Source: Agrobacterium vitis
Lineage (GTDB): Bacteria; Pseudomonadota; Alphaproteobacteria; Rhizobiales; Rhizobiaceae
Direction: 5' to 3'
Assembly (NCBI RefSeq): GCF_013426735.1
Contig: NZ_AP023272.1
Coordinates: 575,501-639,500, forward strand
DNA length: 64,000 bases
Shown: positions 37,289-46,874 of the stretch, piece by piece
Layout of the letters: every line of letters begins with the position of its first letter
Numbering within the stretch: the first letter of the stretch is position 1
Made by a program: the position numbers and the translations under genes
Notes under the pieces: model-generated
The model's input: the letters and a program-made list of their open reading frames with translations, nothing else
Told to the model about the DNA's origin: nothing
Databases searched by the model: none

Positions 37289-39118
37289 ATGAAGATTCGC
37301 AATATCGCGATCATCGCGCACGTTGACCATGGGAAAACTACCCTCGTTGACGAACTTCTGAAACAGTCCGGTTCGTTCCGCGAAAACCAGCGCGTTGCAG
37401 AGCGCGTTATGGACAGCAACGACCTGGAAAAAGAGCGCGGCATCACCATTCTCGCCAAGGCGACGTCGGTTGAGTGGAAGGGCGTTCGCGTCAACATCGT
37501 CGATACCCCCGGCCACGCCGACTTCGGTGGCGAAGTCGAGCGTATCCTGTCGATGGTGGACGGCGCTATCGTTCTGGTTGACTCCTCGGAAGGCCCGATG
37601 CCGCAGACCAAATTCGTGGTCGGTAAGGCGCTTAAGGTTGGTCTTCGTCCAATCGTTGCGATCAACAAGATTGACCGTCCCGATGGCCGTCATGAAGAAG
37701 TCATCAACGAAGTCTTCGACCTGTTCGCCAGCCTCGACGCTACCGACGAGCAGCTCGACTTCCCGATCCTCTACGGTTCCGGTCGTGATGGCTGGATGAA
37801 TATCGCCCCTGAAGGCCCGAAGGATCAGGGCCTCGCCCCGTTGCTGGACCTGGTGTTGCAGCACGTTCCTGAGCCGAGCGTTGGCGACGAAGACGGTGCG
37901 TTCCGCATGATCGGCACGCTGTTGGAAGCCAACCCCTTCCTCGGCCGTGTTATCACTGGCCGTATCCACTCCGGCTCGATCAAGCCGAACCAGTCCGTCA
38001 AGGTTCTGAGCCAGGACGGCAAGATCATCGAAACCGGTCGTATTTCCAAGATTCTCGCGTTCCGCGGCATCGAGCGCACCGCGATTGATGAAGCCCATGC
38101 TGGCGACATCGTGGCGATTGCCGGTCTGTCCAAGGGTACGGTTGCCGATACCTTCTGCGATCCGTCCGTGACCGAAGCGCTGGAAGCCCAGCCGATCGAT
38201 CCGCCGACCGTCACCATGTCCTTCCTCGTCAACGACAGCCCGCTGGCTGGCACCGAAGGCGACAAGGTCACGAGCCGCGTTATCCGTGACCGCCTGTTCA
38301 AGGAAGCCGAAGGCAATGTTGCCCTGAAGATTGAAGAATCGGAAGGCAAGGATTCGTTCTTCGTGTCTGGCCGCGGCGAATTGCAGTTGGCCGTGCTGAT
38401 CGAAACCATGCGCCGCGAAGGCTTCGAGCTGGCTGTGTCGCGTCCGCGCGTCGTGATGCACAAGGACGAGAACGGCACCCTGATGGAGCCGATTGAAGAA
38501 GTCGTCATCGACGTTGATGAAGAGCATTCCGGCGTCGTCGTGCAGAAAATGTCCGAGCGCAAGGCTGAAATGACCGAGCTGCGGCCTTCCGGCGGCAATC
38601 GCGTTCGTCTGGTGTTCTATGCGCCCACCCGTGGCCTGATCGGCTACCAGTCGGAACTGCTGACGGATACCCGTGGTACGGCGATCATGAACCGTCTGTT
38701 CCACAACTACCAGCCGTTCAAGGGTGAAATCTCCGGCCGTAACAATGGCGTTCTGTTGTCCAACCAGTCCGGTGAAGCCGTGGCCTACGCCATGTTCAAC
38801 CTGGAAGATCGCGGCCCGATGATTATCGAGCCGGGCGAAAAGGTTTATGCAGGCATGATCGTCGGCATTCACTCGCGCGACAACGATCTGGAAGTCAATG
38901 TTCTCAAGGGCAAGCAGCTGACCAACATCCGCTCTGCCGGTAAGGACGAAGCCGTCAAGCTGACCCCGCCGATCCGCATGACGCTGGACCGTGCGCTCTC
39001 CTGGATCCAGGACGACGAGCTGATGGAAGTGACGCCGAAGTCGATCCGTCTGCGCAAGTTCTACCTGGACGCCAACGACCGCAAGCGCTTCGGCAAGGCC
39101 CGCGTCGCCCAGGCTTGA
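37289..39118 (+). CDS. typA: Ribosome-associated GTPase TypA/BipA
   Basis: Translational GTPase of the EF-G/LepA group that acts in ribosome assembly and stress adaptation. It has 609 residues: P-loop HVDHGKTT at 11-18, the switch I block [29 protein letters not shown], then EF-G-like domains III/V and the BipA-specific C-terminal domain ([16 protein letters not shown]). The start [10 protein letters not shown] at 37289 is the conserved N-terminus; 40 additional upstream codons in frame are unlikely. Strong codon bias. Confidence 0.95.
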   Translation: MKIRNIAIIAHVDHGKTTLVDELLKQSGSFRENQRVAERVMDSNDLEKERGITILAKATSVEWKGVRVNIVDTPGHADFGGEVERILSMVDGAIVLVDSSEGPMPQTKFVVGKALKVGLRPIVAINKIDRPDGRHEEVINEVFDLFASLDATDEQLDFPILYGSGRDGWMNIAPEGPKDQGLAPLLDLVLQHVPEPSVGDEDGAFRMIGTLLEANPFLGRVITGRIHSGSIKPNQSVKVLSQDGKIIETGRISKILAFRGIERTAIDEAHAGDIVAIAGLSKGTVADTFCDPSVTEALEAQPIDPPTVTMSFLVNDSPLAGTEGDKVTSRVIRDRLFKEAEGNVALKIEESEGKDSFFVSGRGELQLAVLIETMRREGFELAVSRPRVVMHKDENGTLMEPIEEVVIDVDEEHSGVVVQKMSERKAEMTELRPSGGNRVRLVFYAPTRGLIGYQSELLTDTRGTAIMNRLFHNYQPFKGEISGRNNGVLLSNQSGEAVAYAMFNLEDRGPMIIEPGEKVYAGMIVGIHSRDNDLEVNVLKGKQLTNIRSAGKDEAVKLTPPIRMTLDRALSWIQDDELMEVTPKSIRLRKFYLDANDRKRFGKARVAQA

Positions 39119-39154
39119 TTGCCTCTTTCTATTTGCTGTTTCAGCAAGACCATC

Positions 39155-39183
39155 AACCCTGGCCTGTTGGCCGGGGTTTTTTT
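39155..39183 (+). terminator. Intrinsic terminator of typA
   Basis: AACCCTGGCC (39155-39164) pairs with GGCCGGGGTT (39169-39178) with one T-G wobble and a TGTT loop, then a run of seven T. Confidence 0.9.
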
Positions 39184-39365
39184 GTGCATACGCCTTTAAG
39201 ACGATTCTGATCCTCGGAATTTTACAAGGACCACTCTTGCCTGATTGTTTAAGAAAGCGTTAATCTCCGCTGTGGCTATGAGGCAAGTACGGGGAGGGGG
39301 CGGACTTGCTGGCGGGAATGATCCCGCACTGATTGTCATCACCCCAGTCGGATGAGAGTGACGTT

Positions 39366-39872
39366 ATGAAGACGTTATCGATTGATGTACGTCCGGCTGC
39401 GCCGGATGATGGGAGAGCGCTTTCCGAGGCGCATCGGGAAGCCTGGCAGTCCACCTATAGCGGTCTTATCCCGCATCAGGCTTTGATCCGGATGATGGAA
39501 CGCCGTGGCGAGACATGGTGGCGCAAGGCCACCAATGGACTGGCGACGGTGCTGGTGGTCGATATCGGCGGGGTGATTGCCGGATATGCGACACTCGGCC
39601 TCAACCGGGCCAGGGGCCTTCCTTATGATGGCGAGATCTACGAGATCTATATGCGGCCGGAATACCAGGGCGTTGGCCTGGGTTTCACGCTGTTTACCGA
39701 ATGTCGCCGCCTGCTCAAATCGCTTGGTTGCCGGGGACTGGTGGTCTGGTGCCTGGAGGACTGTGCGGGCGCCGTCAATTTCTTCCGCTCGAATGGCGGC
39801 ACGGACAGCGTGGAGGGCATGGAGGATTTCGATGCCGTCAGCTTGAAAAAGCTTGGGTTCGTCTGGGCCTGA
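39366..39872 (+). CDS. GNAT family N-acetyltransferase
   Basis: A 168-residue acetyltransferase. VRPAAPDDGRALSEAH at the start, IYMRPEYQGVGLGFTLF (acetyl-CoA loop) and CAGAVNFFRSNGG are GNAT motifs of the RimI-like/YybD-like type. The start is MKTLSIDVRP (39366), preceded by a weak ribosome site. Monocistronic between the typA terminator and ppa. Substrate unknown. Confidence 0.85.
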   Translation: MKTLSIDVRPAAPDDGRALSEAHREAWQSTYSGLIPHQALIRMMERRGETWWRKATNGLATVLVVDIGGVIAGYATLGLNRARGLPYDGEIYEIYMRPEYQGVGLGFTLFTECRRLLKSLGCRGLVVWCLEDCAGAVNFFRSNGGTDSVEGMEDFDAVSLKKLGFVWA

Positions 39873-40006
39873 TCGGCTCTGGTGCATTGGCCCGCAGTGT
39901 TTACCTTGATTGCGTCCTTTATTGGGGTCGCCTGTCGCAAATGGTTGCTTTGGTTTAAGAAACCCTTTACGACACCGGGGATTTCAACCATCCCATGGGG
40001 TTAGAC

Positions 40007-40540
40007 ATGCGTATTGATGCGATTGCGATTGGCAAGAATCCGCCGGAAGATATCAACGTCATCGTTGAGGTGCCAGTCGGTGGCCAGCCTATCAAGTATG
40101 AGATGGACAAGGAAGCCGGTACGCTGATCGTCGACCGCTTTCTCTATACGCCCATGCATTATCCGGGCAATTACGGTTTCGTGCCGCATACGCTGTGCCT
40201 GGACGGCGACCCGCTGGACGTGTTGATCTGCAATACCCGTCCGCTGGTGCCCGGCTGCGTCATCAATGTCCGCCCGATCGGCGTGATGATGATGGAAGAC
40301 GATGGCGGCATGGATGAAAAGATTCTGGCCGTGCCGGTTCCCAAGCTGACCCGTCGTTATGACAAGGTGCAGAATTATACCGACCTGCCGGAAATCACAC
40401 TGGCTCAAATCAAGCATTTCTTCGAGCATTACAAGGATCTGGAGCCCGGCAAATGGGTGAAGATCGGCGATTGGGGCGATGTCAATGTGGCCAAGAAGCT
40501 GATTGTCGAATCGATCGAGCGCGCCAAGAAAGAAGCGTAA
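40007..40540 (+). CDS. ppa: Inorganic pyrophosphatase (family I)
   Basis: Hydrolyses pyrophosphate to drive biosynthesis; a soluble cytoplasmic hexamer in the family. It has 177 residues, with the signature DGDPLDVLI (D-X-D-P-X-D) and flanking YGFVPHTLC and [10 protein letters not shown]. The start [12 protein letters not shown] (40007) is preferred over the ATG at 39995. Its terminator lies inside the convergent yggU gene. Confidence 0.95.
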   Translation: MRIDAIAIGKNPPEDINVIVEVPVGGQPIKYEMDKEAGTLIVDRFLYTPMHYPGNYGFVPHTLCLDGDPLDVLICNTRPLVPGCVINVRPIGVMMMEDDGGMDEKILAVPVPKLTRRYDKVQNYTDLPEITLAQIKHFFEHYKDLEPGKWVKIGDWGDVNVAKKLIVESIERAKKEA

Positions 40541-40545
40541 TTTGC

Positions 40546-40860
40546 CTACGAGGCCATTATCGCTTCCAGCGTTCCAATCAAATCCTCCGGGTCGCCATCG
40601 ATCCGGAGGATTTTTTGTCTTGATGTATCTCCTGATATCAGGCTGACGGCGGATTTGGCCACGCCGAGGCGCTTGGCCAGAAGGGCGATCAATGCCTTGT
40701 TGGCACGGCCCTTTTCCGGCACGTCGCTGACCCGCACTTTTAAGTGGGCTTCGCCATTCGCATTGACGTCTACGCCATCAATGCCGTCACGCCCGCCATT
40801 CGGCGTCAGCCGGACGGCAAGGCGAATGTGATCATCGAAACGCCGATAGCAATGGCTCAC
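40546..40860 (-). CDS. DUF167 family protein (YggU)
   Basis: A 104-residue member of the small alpha/beta DUF167 family. The core [39 protein letters not shown] and [15 protein letters not shown] are all family blocks. I chose the GTG at 40860, which overlaps the yggT stop as GTGA; the ATG at 40887 would start inside yggT. Function unknown; yggT-yggU pairing is common. Its 3' coding region contains the ppa terminator on the other strand. Confidence 0.88.
   Translation of the reverse strand: MSHCYRRFDDHIRLAVRLTPNGGRDGIDGVDVNANGEAHLKVRVSDVPEKGRANKALIALLAKRLGVAKSAVSLISGDTSRQKILRIDGDPEDLIGTLEAIMAS
40581..40616 (+). terminator. Intrinsic terminator of ppa embedded in yggU coding sequence
   Basis: AATCCTCCGG (40581-40590) pairs perfectly with CCGGAGGATT (40603-40612), with a 12-nt loop, followed by six T (40611-40616). 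It lies 40 bp beyond the ppa stop and inside the convergent yggU gene, where the same bases encode [12 protein letters not shown]. Confidence 0.85.
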
Positions 40861-41147
40861 AGCAGCATGGGGGCAATCGTGTTCCACATCAGTGAGCGGA
40901 TGAAGAAGATGATCAGCAGCAGGATGATCGGCGAAATGTCGATGCCGCCAAGATTGGGCATGATACGGCGGATGGGACGTAGCGCCGGTTCGGTGACGTT
41001 GAACAGAAACAGGCCGATCTGGTTGACGAAGCGGTTGCTGGAATTGATCACGTTAAAGGCATAGAGCCACGAGAAGATCGCGCTGGCGATCAGGATCCAG
41101 GTATAAAGATTGAGGGCGAGATCAATCGTCTGCAACAGGGCAAGCAT
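40857..41147 (-). CDS. YggT family membrane protein
   Basis: A 96-residue protein with two membrane helices separated by a conserved amphipathic loop: [17 protein letters not shown], then [24 protein letters not shown] and a last hydrophobic helix. The NXXXEPXLXPIRR block is the YggT hallmark. The ATG at 41147 has GGAG 8 nt upstream and is preferred over 41159. Coupled with yggU. Confidence 0.9.
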   Translation of the reverse strand: MLALLQTIDLALNLYTWILIASAIFSWLYAFNVINSSNRFVNQIGLFLFNVTEPALRPIRRIMPNLGGIDISPIILLLIIFFIRSLMWNTIAPMLL

Positions 41148-41287
41148 GTCTGTCTCCATTTGTCAGTTGACAGACATGTAGACATTGAGGCCGAAACGGG
41201 CAAGTGTCGCCTTGCCAGCTATCGCCATTCATGTTTAACGCAAGTTATGCCGACAATGCCGGACCCATCCGGCCAGGAAAATAGCTG

Positions 41288-42526
41288 ATGTCCATTTCCC
41301 AGTCCGAAGATCGTTTCGCCGCCTTTCGCCATTCCGCCTATACGAAATTCTTCTTCGCACGCTTCCTGGCCGCCTTTGCCATGCAGATTGTCAGCGTGGC
41401 GGTGGGTTGGCAGATGTATGAGGTCACCGGCAATGCGCTCTATCTCGGGCTGATCGGGCTGGTGCAGTTTCTTCCAGCGCTGTTGCTGGTGCTTGTGACG
41501 GGGACGGTCGCGGACCATTTCAATCGACGGATGATCGTCGCAATTTGTTTGGGTGTGAGCGCGGCCTGTGTCGCCCTGTTGTTGGTTATGACGATCAACA
41601 GCGCTTTTGCGCCCCTTCCCGTTTTGATCATTATGACGATTTTCGGCATTGAGCGGGCTTTTATGGGCCCCGCAGTGCAATCCCTGGCGGCCAATATGGT
41701 GCCTGAAAAGGACCTCGCCAATTCCTTTGCCTGGAATGCATCTTCTTGGCAGATAGCGTCCATCCTGGGGCCGGTCGCAGGCGGTTTGCTTTATGGGTTT
41801 GGGGCGAATGTTGCTTATGGCGTGTCACTTGCGTTCATGGCAGCAGGTCTGGTGTTTATTATATTGGTGCCAAAGTCTGCGAAAAAAACGTCCAATGAGC
41901 CAAAGACCCTGACGTATCTGCTGGCTGGATTTAAGTTCATCCGCCATGAGAAAGTGGTTTTGGGGGCAATTTCACTGGATCTTTTCGCAGTCCTGTTGGG
42001 CGGTGCTCTCGCCCTGATGCCGATCTATGCATCTGACATCCTGACCATGGGACCTCTCGGGCTTGGAATTTTGCGCTCTGCTCCCGGTATCGGTGGAATC
42101 TTGATGGCAACTTTCCTCGCGACCTTTCCTATTCGCCACAAGGCTGGGCTGCTGATGTTCGTCGGAGTGGCGATTTTCGGCATTGCAACGATTGTTTTCG
42201 GTGTTTCCAAAGTCTGGTGGATTTCAGCCATCGCCCTTGCCGTGCTTGGCGCAGGCGACATGATCTCGGTTTATGTGCGCGAAACGCTGCTGGCGCTCTG
42301 GACGCCGGATCAGGTGCGTGGCCGGGTCAATGCCGTCAATTCGGTGTTCATCGGCGCCTCCAACGAGCTGGGAGAGTTCCGGGCCGGGACCATGGCGCAT
42401 CTGATTGGGCCGGTCGGAGCGGTGGTTGTCGGCGGCGTTGGAACGCTTGCCGTCTCGATCATCTGGGCGCTGACCTTCCCGAAGCTGCGCACCATCGACA
42501 CGCTGGAAGCCCCGGACAAAACCTGA
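41288..42526 (+). CDS. MFS transporter, EntS-like group
   Basis: A 412-residue protein with about 12 helices and the loop 2-3 motif VADHFNRRMIVAI. FAMQIVSVAVGWQMYEVTG in helix 1-2, LVQFLPALLLVLVTGTVAD, and RGRVNAVNSVFIGASNELGEF near the C-terminus are characteristic of the group containing EntS. It may export a small molecule such as a siderophore; no siderophore genes are nearby. The middle third uses less GC-rich codons than both ends. Confidence 0.85.
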   Translation: MSISQSEDRFAAFRHSAYTKFFFARFLAAFAMQIVSVAVGWQMYEVTGNALYLGLIGLVQFLPALLLVLVTGTVADHFNRRMIVAICLGVSAACVALLLVMTINSAFAPLPVLIIMTIFGIERAFMGPAVQSLAANMVPEKDLANSFAWNASSWQIASILGPVAGGLLYGFGANVAYGVSLAFMAAGLVFIILVPKSAKKTSNEPKTLTYLLAGFKFIRHEKVVLGAISLDLFAVLLGGALALMPIYASDILTMGPLGLGILRSAPGIGGILMATFLATFPIRHKAGLLMFVGVAIFGIATIVFGVSKVWWISAIALAVLGAGDMISVYVRETLLALWTPDQVRGRVNAVNSVFIGASNELGEFRAGTMAHLIGPVGAVVVGGVGTLAVSIIWALTFPKLRTIDTLEAPDKT

Positions 42527-42532
42527 TTACGA

Positions 42533-43297
42533 TCAGGCTGGTTCTTTATCAGTCTTTTGACGCTGATTGGCGGACTGAGCTTCCTCGGCAAAGACCAGAT
42601 CAAGAAAATCCGACAGCCAGGCTTTGAGCGGGGCATCAAACAGCATGCGTCCTTCCAGATGGTCGCGGCCAGCCTGGGCATTGGGCATGGAAAAGCGTGA
42701 GGCGCCATGCACCACCCAGCGCTGCATCATCGCGCGCGTTAGTTCTGCATGAAATTGGATGCCGAAGGCTTTTTCGCCGTAGCGGATTGCCTGGTTGGGA
42801 TAGATGTCGCCGGTGGCCAGCAACGTTGCGCCATGCGGCAGGTCGAAACCTTCGCGGTGAAAATGATAGACCATTTTCGGCCATTTCATCAGCAAGCGGC
42901 CATGGGTGGTCGGCTGGATCGGATACCAGCCGATCTCGACCAGTTCCCGGTCATGACCCCTGACCTTGGCGCCCAGATGCCGGGCCAGCATTTGCGCACC
43001 AAGACAAATGCCGAGATAGGGCCGGTTCTCCTTCAGCGGCACGGATAGCCAGTCGATCTCGTCATGCACGAAACGATCAGGATCATTGGCACTCATCGGC
43101 CCGCCGAACACCACCGCGCCGCTGTGACCGCTCAGCGTGTCGGGTAGCGGATCACCGAGCACCGGGCGGCGGATGTCGAGGGGGAAGCCTTTTTCCACCA
43201 GCAATTGGCCGACACGACCGGCGCTGGATCGCTCCTGATGCAGGACGACCAAGACCGGGCGGTGTGATGGCCGTATTCGTGCCGGATCATCAAGCAT
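42533..43297 (-). CDS. Class I glutamine amidotransferase-like protein
   Basis: A 254-residue protein of the GMP-synthase-like GATase1 family. The nucleophile Cys98 lies in GICLGAQM, and FHAELT provides the His/Glu of the catalytic triad. HSGAVVFGGPMSAND is the oxyanion region. It is not fused to a synthetase domain, so it could be a stand-alone amidotransferase or gamma-glutamyl hydrolase (PuuD-like). The start ATG at 43297 has GGAG 6 nt upstream and overlaps the terB stop region by 8 bp. Confidence 0.85.
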   Translation of the reverse strand: MLDDPARIRPSHRPVLVVLHQERSSAGRVGQLLVEKGFPLDIRRPVLGDPLPDTLSGHSGAVVFGGPMSANDPDRFVHDEIDWLSVPLKENRPYLGICLGAQMLARHLGAKVRGHDRELVEIGWYPIQPTTHGRLLMKWPKMVYHFHREGFDLPHGATLLATGDIYPNQAIRYGEKAFGIQFHAELTRAMMQRWVVHGASRFSMPNAQAGRDHLEGRMLFDAPLKAWLSDFLDLVFAEEAQSANQRQKTDKEPA

Positions 43298-43799
43298 CGG
43301 CATCTCCGGCGACTGCTTCATCTCCGGCCTGGCCATCCGTATTTTGCCCGGCCCGCTCCGCCGCCTTTTGCCGGGCGAGAATTCGATCCCGGTCCGAGAC
43401 GCCAAGCAGGTCGGCGACCCGCCAAAGGATATGATCTTCCATCTCGTTGCGCATGCCATCGGCATACACGATGTCCCAGAGCACGCTGACCAGTTCCAGC
43501 CGCTGGTTTTCATTGAGACGGCGCTTCAATTCCGAGGTGAAGCGGTAATAGTCCACCGCTTCACTTTCCGCCTGCTGGCCAGCCTCCAGCAAGGCGTCGA
43601 TCTTGCTGCGGTCCAGATCGTAATGGTCCTTGATGCTCTTTTTCAGGCTCTTCCGTTCGGCGGCGCTAATGGTTCCGTCGGCTTCCATCACCTGGAAACA
43701 CAGGGCAACGATCAGCACCCTTGTGTCGTTGCCGTCGAATTCATTGTCCTGTTCGCCAGCGATAAAGCTTTGGAAAAAAGTATTGAGGCGCTCCAGCAT
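43290..43799 (-). CDS. TerB-family tellurite-resistance-like protein
   Basis: A 169-residue helical protein. ALCFQVMEADGTISAAERKSLKK and ELVSVLWDIVYADGMRNEMEDHIL are the two paired TerB half-domains with acidic metal-binding loops (EADGTIS, YADGMRNEME). In this setting it is the stand-alone COG4103 form seen next to haem genes in alphaproteobacteria; no other ter genes are here, so tellurite resistance is not implied. It overlaps the GATase gene and lies 9 bp after hemY. Confidence 0.85.
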   Translation of the reverse strand: MLERLNTFFQSFIAGEQDNEFDGNDTRVLIVALCFQVMEADGTISAAERKSLKKSIKDHYDLDRSKIDALLEAGQQAESEAVDYYRFTSELKRRLNENQRLELVSVLWDIVYADGMRNEMEDHILWRVADLLGVSDRDRILARQKAAERAGQNTDGQAGDEAVAGDADA

Positions 43800-43808
43800 G
43801 AATGGTCC

Positions 43809-45389
43809 TTAAAACAGGTTGAGCCGGGTTTTCTCGTCCGAACTACGGCTGGCATCGCGCACGCCCGGATCATCCGGTGGGCCGCCGAAGAATGGCTCCG
43901 GCTCGTGGCTTTTCGGCGTAGGCTTTGGCGATGCGGTCGGTTGGCTGGATGAGGGAGCGAAGGCCTCAGGTTGTTCCGGCAGCGTGTCGATCTTGCGTGC
44001 CGGAATGGAGGATGCGTGTTTCTCGCCCTGTCCAAGCGGCGGCAATTCGGCCAAGGCGGCGGCACCGCTGATCACTGTGCCGTCTTCGACCGGCCCGGAG
44101 AGCTGGGCATAGGGGATCTTCCATTCGAAGGCATCCAGCCTGCCGCTGACGGGCGAATAGGGCAGCCATTTTTCCGAGACCTGGCCATCGGCCACCCAGG
44201 AGGGATCGCGCGGTGCCTTCAGCGCTTGCGCCATCCAGTAGCGGATGCGGGCCTGGTCGCCGGTTTCGGCATCCTCGATATCGGCCAGCAGCAGGAAAAC
44301 CCGTTCACTGGCCTGCATACGGGCTGCCGCTTCAGCCTTGGCGCGTGCCTTGCTGAAGTCCCGCGCCTCAAGTGCCATTTCCGCAACCACCAGCAGCGAA
44401 TAGACATTGTTGGGCTTGACCTGTTCCAGCCGCTCGGCCCGCTTCAAGCGGTCAACCGCGCCGTCACCACCCCGTGCCCGCACATACAGGCTTGCGATGT
44501 CTGGATGGGGAGCAAGCTTCCAGGCGGTTTCCAGCACCGAGCCCGCCTTGCGCAGATTATCCTCCCGCAGCAGGGCGCGGGCGGCGGTTACGGAGGCAGG
44601 CACGAGATCCTTGGCGAGTTTCAGCGCATTCATGGCATTGTCGCGGGCCGCTGCCGGATCGCCGTCCAGCTGGTCCATGGCTTTTGCGGTCAGCAGCACG
44701 GCTTTCAGCCGGTCGGCTTCCGCCCGGGCAAGCACGCCTGCGACGCGCTGCTGGTCGAGAAGATGAATGGCCTCGTTCCAGGCGCTGGTCTGGCAGCGAT
44801 ATTCCAAAGCAGCCTTGGCGGCCCAGGGCAGATAAGGCGCATCCTCGGCAGCCTTTTCGGCATATTGCCGCGCAGCCTCGTGGGCACCGAGCCGCGTTGC
44901 CTCCACATAGAGACCGCGCAGGCCAAGCTCACGAGTTTCGGGATCCGCGACCATCTGCTCGTAGATCCGCCGTGCATCGTCATGCTTGCCCTCGATCAGG
45001 GCGGCTTGGGCCTCCAGCACCATGATCAGCGGTTCCTGATCGGCCCGCACCAGGCCACGGGCGCGGGCGCTCATCCGCCGGGCCAGTGCGGCATTGCCAG
45101 CGCCTGCGGCGATCAGGCCGGTCGAGATTGCCTGATAGCCTCTGTCACGCTTGCGGGCGCGGAAATAGCGGCGCATCGAATGCGGTGAGGTCCAGAGCGT
45201 ACGCACCAGCCACCAGCCAATCATCACCACCGCAACGATGGCAACGATCATGGTGGCCGCTGCCGTCAGGCTCATTTCGATCAGCTGGCCCTGCCAGACA
45301 ATCTGCAACTCACCCGGACGATCGGCAAGCCAGGAAAAACCGAAGCCAAGCGCCAGGACGATCAGGATATAGACGATGATACGGATCAT
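43809..45389 (-). CDS. hemY: HemY-like tetratricopeptide membrane protein (haem biosynthesis associated)
   Basis: A 526-residue protein with two N-terminal membrane helices (YILIVLALGFGFSWL; TMIVAIVAVVMIGWWLV) followed by a HemY_N domain and TPR-like helical repeats, ending in a Pro/Ser-rich tail. It is the proteobacterial HemY, encoded with hemD and hemC, and is not the protoporphyrinogen oxidase also called HemY. Its molecular role in haem synthesis is unclear. It starts 5 bp after the mitofilin-like gene. Confidence 0.88.
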   Translation of the reverse strand: MIRIIVYILIVLALGFGFSWLADRPGELQIVWQGQLIEMSLTAAATMIVAIVAVVMIGWWLVRTLWTSPHSMRRYFRARKRDRGYQAISTGLIAAGAGNAALARRMSARARGLVRADQEPLIMVLEAQAALIEGKHDDARRIYEQMVADPETRELGLRGLYVEATRLGAHEAARQYAEKAAEDAPYLPWAAKAALEYRCQTSAWNEAIHLLDQQRVAGVLARAEADRLKAVLLTAKAMDQLDGDPAAARDNAMNALKLAKDLVPASVTAARALLREDNLRKAGSVLETAWKLAPHPDIASLYVRARGGDGAVDRLKRAERLEQVKPNNVYSLLVVAEMALEARDFSKARAKAEAAARMQASERVFLLLADIEDAETGDQARIRYWMAQALKAPRDPSWVADGQVSEKWLPYSPVSGRLDAFEWKIPYAQLSGPVEDGTVISGAAALAELPPLGQGEKHASSIPARKIDTLPEQPEAFAPSSSQPTASPKPTPKSHEPEPFFGGPPDDPGVRDASRSSDEKTRLNLF

Positions 45390-45394
45390 GATGC

Positions 45395-46780
45395 TTATCC
45401 TTGCCGTCCGGCGACGGCACGGGCCAGCGCGTCGGAAACCTGGTTTTCAACGGTAATACGGGCGTCAAGCGCCTTCTTGAACTCGGCAGAGACGTTGCGT
45501 CCTGCCTCCGGCAGGCTGTCCCATTCGGCTGCCGCACCCTTCAGGTCGCCATTACGGATCTTGTCTTCAATACGGGCGACGATGGCCGAGGCGCTGTCAC
45601 CTTCGACATTGCCAACTGGCCGGACCTTGACGACAGACATGGCGCTGGCCCAGAGACGTTCGCCGATATTGGCGCTTTCCGCAGGCGCATTGATGGTCGA
45701 GAGGATTTTGTCAGCAACCGGCCCGAATTGCCGTTGCAGCTCGATACGGGAGGTGACGCCCGTGGTCGCATAGGGCTCCAGAGCGGCAATGGCGGTGTCT
45801 TCCGGTGCGATGCTGCCAAGCGTGCGCAACTCGGCCAGGAACGGCCCGCCCCGGTCTGCGGCGGTCTTCAAAGCCGAGGCGGCAATGGCGCGGGCGACTT
45901 CGATGTCGTCACGGGGCTTGTTGATCTTGGTTTCGATGGCGCTCACCTTGTCGGAGACTTCCGTCTGGTTTTCGGTGAGCTTTTCCACCCGCCCGGCAAG
46001 ATCCGATTTCAGCTGGTCGATTGCCTGGTTGGCGCTGGCAAGCTTTGCCTGCAAGTCGCTGACGGCTGCGGGATCCACGGCGGTTTGCTGCTGGCCTGCT
46101 TCCAGCTGTGCCAGCCGATTTTCGAGACCGGAAAGATCTGCCGGGACCGCACCATTGGCGCTGCCTGCCTTGAGACTCTCGACCTCGGCGGCAAGGGTTG
46201 CGACCTGTTTACTGACCGCACTCTCGTCCTTTGCTGAACCGGTCGAGGGGATCACGCCAGCATAGTCCAGGGCGCCCGCGCCGACCAACGCAATCAATCC
46301 GCCAACAATGCCTGCGGCCACGAAACCTGACATAGTGGGAGAGGAGGCGCGTGGGGGTGGCGCGAATGCCTCGCCCTCAGCGGATGCTTCCATCAGCGGT
46401 GGTTCCGGCTCGTCCGGCGGGGGTGGCGAAAAGGCCGAGGTCTCACCGCCAAAATGGGCGTCCTCAGGTTTGCCCGGCCAGACCTTTGCTCCGTCGGCGT
46501 TGATATCCTCCCGCCTCAGGTCCTCGGCCTGCGAGATCGGCGCGCTTTCCGGCTCTGCCACGGGATCGACAGGATTTTCCTTGGGTTGGTCTACCTTGTC
46601 CAGCGATTGCTCGTGATCGGGCGATTGCGTGTGATCCGAGCTGACGGCCTGTTCCTCCGGTTTGTCACCCGCCACCAGCGGTTTGCCGATTTCAGGCGCT
46701 TGAACAGGCGTTGCCGTCAGGTCGATGGTCACCGGCTCTTCGGTCGTTTTGGAACGGCGTGGGGGTTTTCCGGAAACCAT
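45395..46780 (-). CDS. Mitofilin/Mic60-like inner-membrane protein
   Basis: A 461-residue protein: an acidic and proline-rich N-terminal cytoplasmic region (1-148), one membrane helix (GFVAAGIVGGLIALVGAGAL, about 152-171), a long coiled coil (about 185-290, heptad-like LAAEVESLKAG, LQAKLASANQAIDQLKSDL), then a helical C-terminal domain with ALEPYATTGVTSRIEL. This is the COG4223 / alphaproteobacterial Mic60 plan. Established work links such proteins, encoded among haem genes, to intracytoplasmic membrane shaping and to the ancestor of the mitochondrial MICOS subunit. Confidence 0.82.
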   Translation of the reverse strand: MVSGKPPRRSKTTEEPVTIDLTATPVQAPEIGKPLVAGDKPEEQAVSSDHTQSPDHEQSLDKVDQPKENPVDPVAEPESAPISQAEDLRREDINADGAKVWPGKPEDAHFGGETSAFSPPPPDEPEPPLMEASAEGEAFAPPPRASSPTMSGFVAAGIVGGLIALVGAGALDYAGVIPSTGSAKDESAVSKQVATLAAEVESLKAGSANGAVPADLSGLENRLAQLEAGQQQTAVDPAAVSDLQAKLASANQAIDQLKSDLAGRVEKLTENQTEVSDKVSAIETKINKPRDDIEVARAIAASALKTAADRGGPFLAELRTLGSIAPEDTAIAALEPYATTGVTSRIELQRQFGPVADKILSTINAPAESANIGERLWASAMSVVKVRPVGNVEGDSASAIVARIEDKIRNGDLKGAAAEWDSLPEAGRNVSAEFKKALDARITVENQVSDALARAVAGRQG

Positions 46781-46874
46781 GGCAACCTCGTTTTCAATGG
46801 GTGTGGAATGAAATTAGTCAGGGATCGTCTGGAAGGAAAGGGGCTTGCCCGCATTTGCCGCATGCCTTGTGGTT

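Noticed and set aside
37283..38872. Open frame of 529 codons opposite typA
   Set aside because: Antisense shadow; no ribosome site and no known domain.
43290..43799. TerB protein taken as evidence of a tellurite-resistance operon
   Set aside because: No terA, terC, terD or terZ genes are nearby; it is the isolated form found with hemY.
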